From Streptomyces viridochromogenes (lineage in GTDB: Bacteria > Actinomycetota > Actinomycetes > Streptomycetales > Streptomycetaceae), in contig NZ_LGUR01000211.1 of NCBI RefSeq assembly GCF_001270495.1, positions 35,946-99,945 on the forward strand: 64,000 nucleotides of DNA, written 5' to 3'. Positions 34,457 to 41,624 of this stretch are shown piece by piece. The notes beneath the pieces were generated by a model. It saw nothing but the letters and a program-made list of their open reading frames with translations, made no database searches and was not told the origin of the DNA. A program made the position numbers and the translations under genes. The stretch's first letter is position 1. The number at the start of each line of letters is the position of its first letter.

Positions 34457-36067
34457 TCAGGAGCCGAAGACCGCCTCGTGCGGGCTGACGTCCCGCGCGA
34501 TGCTCACCCCCTGCAGATGCGAGGTCTTGAGCATCGGGTAGTTGGCCTCGCCGAAGGCGCCGCCGGTGAGCCCCGTGCCGCCGTGGCTGGGCAGATAGGG
34601 CAGGAAGCCGATGTGCGAGTCGTTGATCTTCAGCAGGCCGCCGTTGCCGATCCGGCGCACGAAGGCGTCGATCACTTCCGGCGACTCTGTCCACAGTGAG
34701 TTGCGCAGGCCGTACTCGTTGGAGTTCACGAAGCCGATCACCCGCTCCAGGAGTTCCGCGTCGGTGCCGGGCTCCGGCACCACGATCGGCAGCAGCGGGA
34801 AGAACGTCTCGTCGCGCACGACGTCGTACTTGCGGGCCTCGGTCAGACCCTCGACCCGCAGCACCGTCGGCTGGAGGAAGACCCCCGTTTCGGACGGGGT
34901 GCCGTCCACCTCGGCGCGGCTGCCGCCGGCCACCAGCTCCGCGCCCCGGTCCAGGGCCTGCTGGAGCAGCGCGAAGAACCGCTCGCTGCGGCGCACCGGC
35001 GACAGCAGCACCTCCGGGTCCTCCGGATAGCCGGGCCGGATCGCCGCCGCCCGCCGACCGACCTCGGCGACCAGCTGGTCGGCGATCGCCGGGTGCGCGA
35101 GCACGTAGTTGGGCACCATACAGATCTGGCCGGAACCGTAGAACGCCTCCGCGATCGCCTGGGCGGCCCGCACCGGGTCGGCGTCCCGCCAGACCACGAT
35201 GCCGTCGTTGCCGGCCAGTTCCAGGATCGGCTTCTTGCCGCGCGCCACACACTGCTCCTGGAAGCGCAGTCCCTCCTGGCTGCCGCCGATGTAGAACACG
35301 TCGTCGATCAGCGGGTCCTCCAGCCAGCGGTCCAGCGTCTGGCGGGGGTTGCCGCAGATCGCGTTGAGCGTCCCGGGCGGCGCGCCCACCTCGTCGAGGA
35401 GCGGCGCGACCACGTCCCGCATCAGCCACATCGTGCTCAGCGCGATGCTGCGCGGCGCCCGCACCACCACCGCGTTGCCGGCCATCACCGCGAGCACGGC
35501 CAGGGCGGCGCTGGGCGCGGGCGCGTTCTGCGGCGGGTTGAAGGCGACCACGCCGTCCGGCTGCCGTCGCACGATCAGCCGGCGCGGCCCGTGCTCGAAC
35601 TCCGTGTGCATCTGCTGCCGGTACCAGCCGAGGCTCTCCTCGCTGTACACCTGCAGCAGACAGCTCAGCTCCCAGCGGGCGAGCTTCACCGGGTGGCCCT
35701 CCACCATCAGCATCTCGGTGAACTCGTCCTGCCGGCGCAGGAGTTCCTCACGGAACAGGGTGCCGAGCCGCATCCGGTCGCCGAGCGGGACGGCCGCCCA
35801 GCGGGGGGCCGCGGCCGCGGCGGCCGCGGTGGCCCGGTCGATCTCCTCGTCGCCCGCGACCGCGCACCGGCCGGCCACGTACGGATGACTCGCTGTCTCC
35901 GACTCCGGATTCCGTTCTAGTTCGCGCTTCAGACTGACGCTCGTGAAAACGTCCTCCAGCAGGGAACGGGCGCTGACCGTGTACACCCAGTGGTCGCTCT
36001 CCACGTCCTCTCCGTCAATGTAGAGCTGATAGCTGCGGATTTCCGGCGTGTGCATCGGCCGCTCCAT
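34457..36067 (-). CDS. Aldehyde dehydrogenase-family acyl reductase
   Basis: A 536-residue NAD(P)-dependent aldehyde dehydrogenase-fold protein. The catalytic cysteine is in GSGQICMVPNYV and the usual ELGG glutamate is in LELAGND. PEVLLSPV-like and FPLLPIVVPEP elements are typical of the family. At the head of the azoxy operon it most plausibly reduces an acyl-ACP or acyl-CoA to the aldehyde for the aminotransferase, but oxidation of an aldehyde cannot be excluded. The ATG at 36067 has GGAGG 9 nt upstream. It is divergent from the VlmA-like gene across a SARP array. Confidence 0.82.
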   Translation of the reverse strand: MERPMHTPEIRSYQLYIDGEDVESDHWVYTVSARSLLEDVFTSVSLKRELERNPESETASHPYVAGRCAVAGDEEIDRATAAAAAAAPRWAAVPLGDRMRLGTLFREELLRRQDEFTEMLMVEGHPVKLARWELSCLLQVYSEESLGWYRQQMHTEFEHGPRRLIVRRQPDGVVAFNPPQNAPAPSAALAVLAVMAGNAVVVRAPRSIALSTMWLMRDVVAPLLDEVGAPPGTLNAICGNPRQTLDRWLEDPLIDDVFYIGGSQEGLRFQEQCVARGKKPILELAGNDGIVVWRDADPVRAAQAIAEAFYGSGQICMVPNYVLAHPAIADQLVAEVGRRAAAIRPGYPEDPEVLLSPVRRSERFFALLQQALDRGAELVAGGSRAEVDGTPSETGVFLQPTVLRVEGLTEARKYDVVRDETFFPLLPIVVPEPGTDAELLERVIGFVNSNEYGLRNSLWTESPEVIDAFVRRIGNGGLLKINDSHIGFLPYLPSHGGTGLTGGAFGEANYPMLKTSHLQGVSIARDVSPHEAVFGS

Positions 36068-36138
36068 GGATTTACGCCTCCGTATTGCCGTCAAATTCCT
36101 TTGTGCAGCCTGTTTTAAAAAGACTGTTCCAGGGTTCT

Positions 36139-36185
36139 CTGATACGGTCCTGATGCGCGACTGACTCTGATCTGACATGCGCTGA
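36139..36185 (-). promoter_or_regulatory. SARP-type direct repeats in the divergent azoxy promoter
   Basis: CTGA occurs at 36139, 36150, 36161 and 36172 (11-bp period), and again at 36182. Read leftward these are TCAG repeats facing the aldehyde dehydrogenase-led operon. The VlmA-like gene starts 55 bp to the right and may use the same array. Confidence 0.75.
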
Positions 36186-36239
36186 CTCTCGGACCGGAAC
36201 CCCTTTCGGTGGCTAATTGAAGTCTGCTCTACTCTCCTC

Positions 36240-37220
36240 ATGTCAGACACACTTCTGCACGCCATCAAGAACTGGACAGAGGCAGAAAACCCCAGCGCTT
36301 TTCTTGCCATGAACGACGACAAGGAGGTCTTCACCCTGCCCGGCACGGAAGGCGTCGTGCTGTACCGGCGGGCCGGGGGGTATCTGGTGCAGTTCGGCGG
36401 CCCGTTCGCCCCCGAGGATTCCTACGGCGCCCTCGTGGCCGCCTTCCGCGCGCACGCCCGGGACCAGGGGCTGCGGGTGGTGGGCGTGCAGCTGCAGGCC
36501 TACGACGCCGAGCGGTACGTCCGGCACGGGTTCACCGTCAACCAGATCGGCGCCTCCTGGGCCGTAGGCCTGCCCGAATTCAGCCTGCGCGGCACCAGGT
36601 TCATGCAGCTGCGCAACAAGATCTCCCGGGCCCTGCGCAACGGACTGAAGGTCGAGGAGGTGGCCGCCGAGGGCCGGCACGACGCCATCGAGCGCATCGA
36701 CCGGGCCTGGCTGAAGTCGAAGGGCGAGAACGTACGACCCCTGGAGTTCCTCGTCGGCCGGATCGGCGGTCCGGCGCAACAGCACCGCAGGCTCTTCCTC
36801 GGCACCATCGACGAGGAACCGGTCGCCTACATCTCCTACTCCCCGGTCTACGGCAGCCGTTCGGGCTGGATGCACGACCTCAGTCGCCGGCTGCCGGACG
36901 GCTCACCCGGGCTGATGGAGGCCGTCAACGCGGCGGCGATCGAGATCTTCCGCGGTGAGGGGGCCGAGTGGCTGCACTTCGGCTTCACCCCGTTCACCGG
37001 GCTCTCCCCGGACGCCGAACTTCCCGGCCACAGCCCGGCGTTCAGCTGGCTGATGCAGTTCCTGTGGGCCGAGGGCGCGGCGCTGTACCCGGCTCAGACC
37101 CAGCTCGCCTACAAGGAGAAGTGGGGACCCGAGTTGTTGATCCCCGAGTACGTGGCCTTCGAGGGGCAGGCCTCGCTGCCGTCCTTCGCGCACATCTTCC
37201 GCGCCTGCAACTCGTTCTGA
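36240..37220 (+). CDS. Seryl-tRNA-dependent transferase (VlmA-like, LPG-synthase fold)
   Basis: A 326-residue soluble protein with the tandem GNAT-like fold of the MprF/LPG-synthase catalytic domain (DUF2156). QLRNKISRALRNGLKVEEVA, LEFLVGRIGG and MHDLSRRLPDGSPGLMEAVN are characteristic of that family, as is FGFTPFTGL. In the valanimycin pathway VlmA moves serine from seryl-tRNA to isobutylhydroxylamine; a paired seryl-tRNA synthetase and N-hydroxylase here give the same logic. No clear SD precedes the ATG at 36240, so it may be leaderless. It is divergent from the main operon. Confidence 0.88.
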   Translation: MSDTLLHAIKNWTEAENPSAFLAMNDDKEVFTLPGTEGVVLYRRAGGYLVQFGGPFAPEDSYGALVAAFRAHARDQGLRVVGVQLQAYDAERYVRHGFTVNQIGASWAVGLPEFSLRGTRFMQLRNKISRALRNGLKVEEVAAEGRHDAIERIDRAWLKSKGENVRPLEFLVGRIGGPAQQHRRLFLGTIDEEPVAYISYSPVYGSRSGWMHDLSRRLPDGSPGLMEAVNAAAIEIFRGEGAEWLHFGFTPFTGLSPDAELPGHSPAFSWLMQFLWAEGAALYPAQTQLAYKEKWGPELLIPEYVAFEGQASLPSFAHIFRACNSF

Positions 37221-37240
37221 ACCGATCCCAGGAGAGACGC

Positions 37241-37417
37241 ATGTCCATCGAGACGACCACTGCGGAGACGACGAAGAGCACGGACGAACTGCGGCACTCC
37301 ATGGTGGAGTTCCTCATGGCCGTCATCGGCGCCCCGGACGACGAGGAGATCGCCCGCAACGCCGACGAGGTGGTCCGGCTCCTGGACGCCCGGCTGACCG
37401 AGGAGCCGCAGGGCTGA
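37241..37417 (+). CDS. 58-residue acidic protein after the VlmA-like gene
   Basis: A small protein that starts 20 bp after the transferase, with GGAGAG upstream of the ATG. After a Thr/Glu-rich start it has two predicted helices (LRHSMVEFLMAVIGAP; EIARNADEVVRLLDARL). No cysteine, His cluster or phosphopantetheine site is seen. I do not recognise a family. Co-transcription suggests a helper of the transferase. A very strong bidirectional terminator follows. Confidence 0.65.
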   Translation: MSIETTTAETTKSTDELRHSMVEFLMAVIGAPDDEEIARNADEVVRLLDARLTEEPQG

Positions 37418-37450
37418 CAACTGCGCGACGACATCTGCGCGACGTCGTGC

Positions 37451-37502
37451 ACGGCCGTGGCGGCGGGACCCCATGACACCGGGGTCCCGCCGCCACGGCC
37501 GT
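37451..37502. terminator. 22-bp perfect hairpin between convergent genes
   Basis: The arms at 37451–37472 and 37481–37502 pair without mismatch around an 8-nt loop (ATGACACC). It lies between the stop of the 58-residue protein (+) at 37417 and the MFS exporter stop (-) at 37508, so it can end both transcripts. Confidence 0.9.
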
Positions 37503-37507
37503 TCGGC

Positions 37508-38908
37508 TCAGCGCGCGGGGAGCCGGTCCACCGGCCGGCCTGTCGTACGGTCCCCGAGCACCACCACGTCCAGCGCGAGCACCGCCATCGCGCCCGCGAT
37601 CACCGTGAACAGCAGCCCCGCCCCACCCGAGTCCAGCAGCGGCAGCAGCAGGAACGGCAGGGCCGCGGCGGTCAGCTTGGACAGGGAGTAGGCGATCCCG
37701 GAGGCGCCGGCCCGGATCGCCGTCGGATACTGCTCCGCGAGCAGGACGTGAGAGGCGGCGGAAAAGACGTTGCTGAGCAGCGTGTAGCCGAACCCGAAGG
37801 CGACCACCCAGCCGACCGAACCCGCGAAGGCGAAACCGAGCCCGGCCGCCGCCATGGCGCACGCCGACCCCGCCACCAGCACCTTCCGCTCGATCCGGTC
37901 CATCAGGGGCGCTGCCAGCAGCGAGCCCACCGGGTACCCGAAGAAGGACACCGCGGTATAGCCGAGCCCCGCCACCACGTCGTACCCCTTGGCGGCCAGT
38001 ACCTGCGGGGCCAGGGTGCCGAAGCCGTAGTAGCCGACCGTGGACAGCAGACAGAAGACCCACATCATCACCGTCCGGCGGCGGTACGGCGCCGAGAACA
38101 GCGAGCGGAGCATGCCCCGCTCGGGCGCGGGCGCCTGTTCGACGACGGGCGCGGGGAGCGCAGTGGTGGCGTAGGACGGTCCCGCCTGAGCCTCCAGCTT
38201 GGCGGTAATCGCCTCCGCCTCCGCCGTGCGGCCGACCGTCGCGAGCCAGCGCGGGGACTCGAACAGGCCCCTGCGCAGCACCCACACCACCGCCGAGCCC
38301 AGCGCGCCGAACAGGAACAGCCAGCGCCAGCCCGCGATGCCCAGCGGGCTGAGCGGCACCAGCCACACCGCGAGCAGGCCGACGGCCGGGACCCCGCAGA
38401 ATCCGATGGTGTACGTCCAGGCGATGAGCCGGCCGCGGTGCCGGGCGGGCAGGACGTCGGTGAGGTAAGTGTCGGTCAGCGACTGCTCCGCGCCGATGCC
38501 GATGCCCGCCACGAAGCGCAACGCCACCAGCCAGGCCACCGAGGGCGCGAACGCGCCGGCCAGCGAGGCGCCCGAGTACAGTGCCAGGTTGACCAGGAAG
38601 GCCCGCCGCCGGCCGAACCGGTCGGCGAAGCGGCCCAGCACCACCGCCCCGAGGAACTGGCCGAGGAACGCGGACGCCAGGACCAGCTTGAGCGTGGTGC
38701 CGGTGAGGGCGAAGTCCGCCTGGAGCACCTTGGACAGGACACCGGACAGGTTGTTCTCGTACATGTCGAACAGCAGGCCGACGCCGATGACGCCGGTGAG
38801 GCGATGATGGGCCGGAAGGACGGGCAGCCGGTCCAGCCGGTCGCCGATGGACATGCGGTGGCCGCCGGGCGCCGGGGCGGGCACCACCTTGGCGGATTCT
38901 TCGGACAT
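37508..38908 (-). CDS. MFS transporter (sugar-porter/metabolite type)
   Basis: A 466-residue transporter with 12 hydrophobic helices. The loop between helices 2 and 3 has GRFADRFGRRRAF and the half-way loop shows RRGLFESPRWL, as in metabolite:H+ symporters of the sugar-porter branch. It probably exports the azoxy product, though uptake of a precursor is possible. The ATG at 38908 is chosen; a GGAGCTGG tandem run in the leader (about 38935–38965) is a short simple repeat. It follows the desaturase gene in the same direction. Confidence 0.8.
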   Translation of the reverse strand: MSEESAKVVPAPAPGGHRMSIGDRLDRLPVLPAHHRLTGVIGVGLLFDMYENNLSGVLSKVLQADFALTGTTLKLVLASAFLGQFLGAVVLGRFADRFGRRRAFLVNLALYSGASLAGAFAPSVAWLVALRFVAGIGIGAEQSLTDTYLTDVLPARHRGRLIAWTYTIGFCGVPAVGLLAVWLVPLSPLGIAGWRWLFLFGALGSAVVWVLRRGLFESPRWLATVGRTAEAEAITAKLEAQAGPSYATTALPAPVVEQAPAPERGMLRSLFSAPYRRRTVMMWVFCLLSTVGYYGFGTLAPQVLAAKGYDVVAGLGYTAVSFFGYPVGSLLAAPLMDRIERKVLVAGSACAMAAAGLGFAFAGSVGWVVAFGFGYTLLSNVFSAASHVLLAEQYPTAIRAGASGIAYSLSKLTAAALPFLLLPLLDSGGAGLLFTVIAGAMAVLALDVVVLGDRTTGRPVDRLPAR

Positions 38909-39050
38909 GGCGGAAGGGGACTCCTCTCGGACGCTGGGGAGCTGGGGAGCTGGGGAGCTGGGGAAGCCCGGGACGCTCGGGGGAATGTCCGGGACGTGAC
39001 GCGGCCCGGCTCCGGCGGGGAGAGTTGCCGGAGCCGGGCCGGGGGAGCGG

Positions 39051-40130
39051 TCAGGCTGCCTGGGCCGTGGGGCCGGTGCGGCCGTCGCGCACGGGCGCGC
39101 TGACCTCGTGCAGGAAGCTCGCGACCTCCTTGTACGAGGCCCAGAAACCGACCTCGTGGTACGGCATCCCGCGCTCCGCGCAGTAGTCGCGCGTGAGCTC
39201 ACGGGCCCGGGCGAGGTTCTTCTGCGGCATCGACGGGAACAGGTGGTGCTCGACCTGGTAGTTGAGCCCGCCGTAGAGGAAGTCGATGAGCAGGGACGGC
39301 CGGATGTTGCGGGAGGTCAGCACCTGGCGGGCCAGCCAGTCCAGGCTCTCCTCCTCGCCGTCGCGCAGCTCCATGCCCTTGTGGTTCGGGGCGAACATCA
39401 GGCCGAAGTACACGCCGAGGGTGGCCTGCTGCACCAGGACGAAGGCGATCGCGAGCAGCGGGGACAGGACCGTGAACACGAGCGTCAGGTAGATCGCCGC
39501 GCGCACCAGCAGCAGCACGCCCTCCAGCACGGGGCGGGGCACCTCGCGGCGGGCGATCATCTGCACGGCCGTCTTCTGCATCTTGTACGACTCCAGCACC
39601 AGCAGCACGAAGAACAGGACGCTCTGGTAGCGGACGACCAGCCGCTGGCGGCCCGTGCGGCTCGGGTACTGCTTGATGTCGAAAATGACGGTGCGCCGGC
39701 CGATGTCCGGGTCCATGTCCAGGTGGTTGGGGTGCGAGTGGTGCCGGTTGTGGTGGTTGACCCACCAGCCGTAGCTGACCCCGTTGACGAGGTTCCCGTG
39801 GATGTAGCCGACCACGTCGGCGGGGCGGCGCCTGCGGAACATGGCCTTGTGGCCCGCGTCGTGCCACATGAACGCGCTCTGACCGCCGCTGAGGCCCATC
39901 CACACGGCGACGAGCAGTTGGAGCCAGGAGTCGCCGAGAGCGAAGAACGCGACGAGTCCGGCGGCGAACAGCGCAGCGTTCAGCGTCAGCCGGAAGAAGT
40001 AGTAGCCGGGGGCCAGATCCAGCAGGCCTTCCGCCTTGACGCGCTGGAGCAGTTCGGCGAAGGTCGCCGACGCTCCCGCGGTCCGTTCGCTCCGATGTCG
40101 CGATAAGGCTTCGTCATAAGGAGGATTCAT
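39051..40130 (-). CDS. Membrane fatty-acid desaturase
   Basis: A 359-residue membrane diiron desaturase. Three His boxes are present: HDAGH at residues 90–94, HHNRHH at 126–131 and QVEHH near residue 298. Hydrophobic pairs of helices separate them. By context it may place a double bond in the fatty side chain, before or after azoxy formation, as found in alkenyl azoxy metabolites. The ATG at 40130 lies about 70 bp from a SARP array. It heads a short operon with the MFS gene. Confidence 0.88.
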   Translation of the reverse strand: MNPPYDEALSRHRSERTAGASATFAELLQRVKAEGLLDLAPGYYFFRLTLNAALFAAGLVAFFALGDSWLQLLVAVWMGLSGGQSAFMWHDAGHKAMFRRRRPADVVGYIHGNLVNGVSYGWWVNHHNRHHSHPNHLDMDPDIGRRTVIFDIKQYPSRTGRQRLVVRYQSVLFFVLLVLESYKMQKTAVQMIARREVPRPVLEGVLLLVRAAIYLTLVFTVLSPLLAIAFVLVQQATLGVYFGLMFAPNHKGMELRDGEEESLDWLARQVLTSRNIRPSLLIDFLYGGLNYQVEHHLFPSMPQKNLARARELTRDYCAERGMPYHEVGFWASYKEVASFLHEVSAPVRDGRTGPTAQAA

Positions 40131-40198
40131 GCTTGGGTCCCCTCGCGCGAGATGGTCCGTCGGGTGGGACGGGTGGAACTCCAGCCTCGGTGAGGCGC

Positions 40199-40224
40199 CT
40201 GACAAGCAACTGACTGTGCTCTGA
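40199..40224 (-). promoter_or_regulatory. SARP-type direct repeats upstream of the desaturase
   Basis: CTGA occurs at 40199, 40210 and 40221 (11-bp period), i.e. TCAG repeats facing the leftward desaturase gene. A second array in the opposite orientation starts 22 bp to the right. Confidence 0.72.
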
Positions 40225-40245
40225 CGAATTCATTCCCGAGTGCGG

Positions 40246-40271
40246 TCAGGAGCATATCAGCGGGATGTCAG
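40246..40271 (+). promoter_or_regulatory. SARP-type direct repeats upstream of the tRNA-like elements and kinase
   Basis: TCAG occurs at 40246, 40257 and 40268 (11-bp period), oriented for rightward transcription into the tRNA-like pair (40340–40566) and the kinase–lyase genes. A transcript started just after this array would carry both tRNA-like elements in its leader. Confidence 0.72.
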
Positions 40272-40339
40272 AAAGGTCCGGCAGAGTTGTTCTCGTGAAC
40301 GGCGCCGGAGAGCGAAAGCGAACCGGAACCGGGATCGAT

Positions 40340-40431
40340 GGAGAGGTGCCCGGAGTGGTTTATCGGGGATCGGGGTTTTCCTCGGTCGGGTGGTTTGCCC
40401 GCCTGCGCAGGTTCGAATCCTGCCCTCTCCG
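40340..40431 (+). tRNA. tRNA-Ser-like element 1 with non-canonical anticodon arm
   Basis: A 92-nt class II tRNA shape. The acceptor GGAGAGG (40340–40346) pairs with CCTCTCC (40424–40430). The D stem CCCG/CGGG encloses AGTGGTTTA with the two invariant G. A variable arm GGG/CCC spans 40388–40400. The T arm GCAGG-TTCGAAT-CCTGC (40407–40423) is perfect. The anticodon arm (40368–40387) is instead GATCG/CGGTC closed by GGG·TTTT·CCT, an 8-bp hairpin or a 10-nt loop that holds no serine anticodon. CCA is not encoded. It could be a dedicated seryl carrier or a pseudogene. Confidence 0.6.
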
Positions 40432-40477
40432 CTTGGACCCGCCTGCGCAGGTTCGAATCCTGCCCTCTCCGCTTGGA
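40398..40477 (+). repeat. 40-bp tandem duplication of the tRNA-like 3' end
   Basis: The 40 bp at 40398–40437 (variable-arm end, T arm, acceptor 3' strand and spacer) is repeated exactly at 40438–40477. The result is full element, orphan 3' piece, full element. It shows that the locus has been amplified. Confidence 0.95.
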
Positions 40478-40566
40478 GAGGTGCCCGGAGTGGTTTATCG
40501 GGGGCCGGGGTTTTCCTCGGTCGGGTGGTTTGTCCGCCTGCGCAGGTTCGAATCCTGCCCTCTCCG
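40475..40566 (+). tRNA. tRNA-Ser-like element 2 with non-canonical anticodon arm
   Basis: A second 92-nt copy with the same acceptor, D and T arms as element 1. It differs at three bases. In the anticodon arm GATCG becomes GGCCG, still pairing with CGGTC (A–U to G–U and U–G to C–G). In the variable arm one C becomes U, leaving G–U. All changes keep the helices, which argues for selection on the RNA fold. The UUUU-capped hairpin replaces the anticodon loop here too. Confidence 0.6.
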
Positions 40567-40625
40567 CTCGCCGTTCTGTCGTGCTGTGTCCGCCCCCGCC
40601 GGTATTCGGAATTCGGAGCGTGTCC

Positions 40626-41624
40626 ATGACCGAGGAGTCCGAGGCGCCCGTGCGGAGCGTTCTCGTCGTAGCCAACCCCGCCGCGGGAACCACGAGTGAG
40701 CGCCTGACGGCGGACGTCCTCGCCCTGTGCGCCGCCCACGCGGCCCATGTACGCCTGCACCCCACCGCCGGCCGCGGCGATGCCACCTCGGCGGTCCGCG
40801 CCGCGCGCGCGGGCACCGGCGGCCATCCTCGGCCCGACCTGGTCGTGGCGGTGGGCGGCGACGGCACCGTCCACGAGGTCGTCGACGGCCTCATCGGTGC
40901 CGTCGGCACCGACTCCGGCGCCCGCCCGGCCCTGGTCATCGTGCCGGCCGGCACGGGCAACTCCGGGTACAAGATGCTCTGGGCGGACCGCCCCTGGCAG
41001 ACCGCCCTGCGGGCGGTGTTCGACGGCCCCGGGCACGGCGCCCGGCTGCACCGGCTGGACCTGGCCCACCTGGCCGAGACCGGTGCCAAGGTGTTCCTCG
41101 GCGCCTGCTCCGGCGTCATCGCCGACGCCCTGCGCGTGGCCCGCCACGTCCCCCAGACCGGACGGGACCGCTACACCACGGCGTTCGCCGAGGCGGCCGA
41201 CGCCTTCGCGCCGTACCCCGGCCGGGTCACCGTCGACGGGACGGTGCTCCACGAGGGCCCCACCGTGCTCGCCAACGTCGGCGGCGGCCGCTTCCGTGGC
41301 GGCCGCTACCAGGTGCTGCCGCACTCGGAGCCGGACGACGGACTGCTCGACGTCTGCGTGATCGGCTCACCCGTCGACCCCCACGAGGTCCCGGAACTCA
41401 CCCGCCGCGCCGCCCACCTCGGCCTGCCCGGCGTCCACTACGGCCGCGGCCGCCGCATCGTCGTCGAGCGGCTCGACGGCGTACCTCTCTGCTTCGAGTA
41501 CGACGGCAACCTCCAGCCGCCCGAGCTCGGTTGCCTCACCTTCGACGTGCTGCCCGGCGCCCTCCCCGTGTGGGGCGCCGAAACTGCCGTACTCGCCACG
41601 ACCGCGGTCGAGGAGCGCCGGTGA
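40626..41624 (+). CDS. Diacylglycerol kinase-family kinase (VlmJ-like)
   Basis: A 332-residue lipid-kinase-fold protein. The nucleotide-binding GGDGTVHEVVDGL and the PAGTGNSGYKM loop are the DAGK signatures. In valanimycin biosynthesis VlmJ phosphorylates the serine-derived hydroxyl of valanimycin hydrate to prepare elimination. The same is expected here. The ATG at 40626 has GGAG 7 nt upstream; the open frame continues upstream through the tRNA-like elements but that part is not coding. The stop overlaps the start of the lyase gene (GTGA). Confidence 0.88.
   Translation: MTEESEAPVRSVLVVANPAAGTTSERLTADVLALCAAHAAHVRLHPTAGRGDATSAVRAARAGTGGHPRPDLVVAVGGDGTVHEVVDGLIGAVGTDSGARPALVIVPAGTGNSGYKMLWADRPWQTALRAVFDGPGHGARLHRLDLAHLAETGAKVFLGACSGVIADALRVARHVPQTGRDRYTTAFAEAADAFAPYPGRVTVDGTVLHEGPTVLANVGGGRFRGGRYQVLPHSEPDDGLLDVCVIGSPVDPHEVPELTRRAAHLGLPGVHYGRGRRIVVERLDGVPLCFEYDGNLQPPELGCLTFDVLPGALPVWGAETAVLATTAVEERR

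Noticed and set aside
40340..40566. tRNA 3' ends as an integrase attachment site for the island
   Set aside because: No matching tRNA end is found at the island borders and no integrase lies nearby; the sdaA-end repeats explain the borders better. The 40-bp copy is a simple tandem duplication.
40338..40625. In-frame upstream extension of the lipid kinase gene by 96 codons
   Set aside because: It runs through both tRNA-like elements and their repeat; the ATG at 40626 has a proper SD and fits the start of the kinase family.
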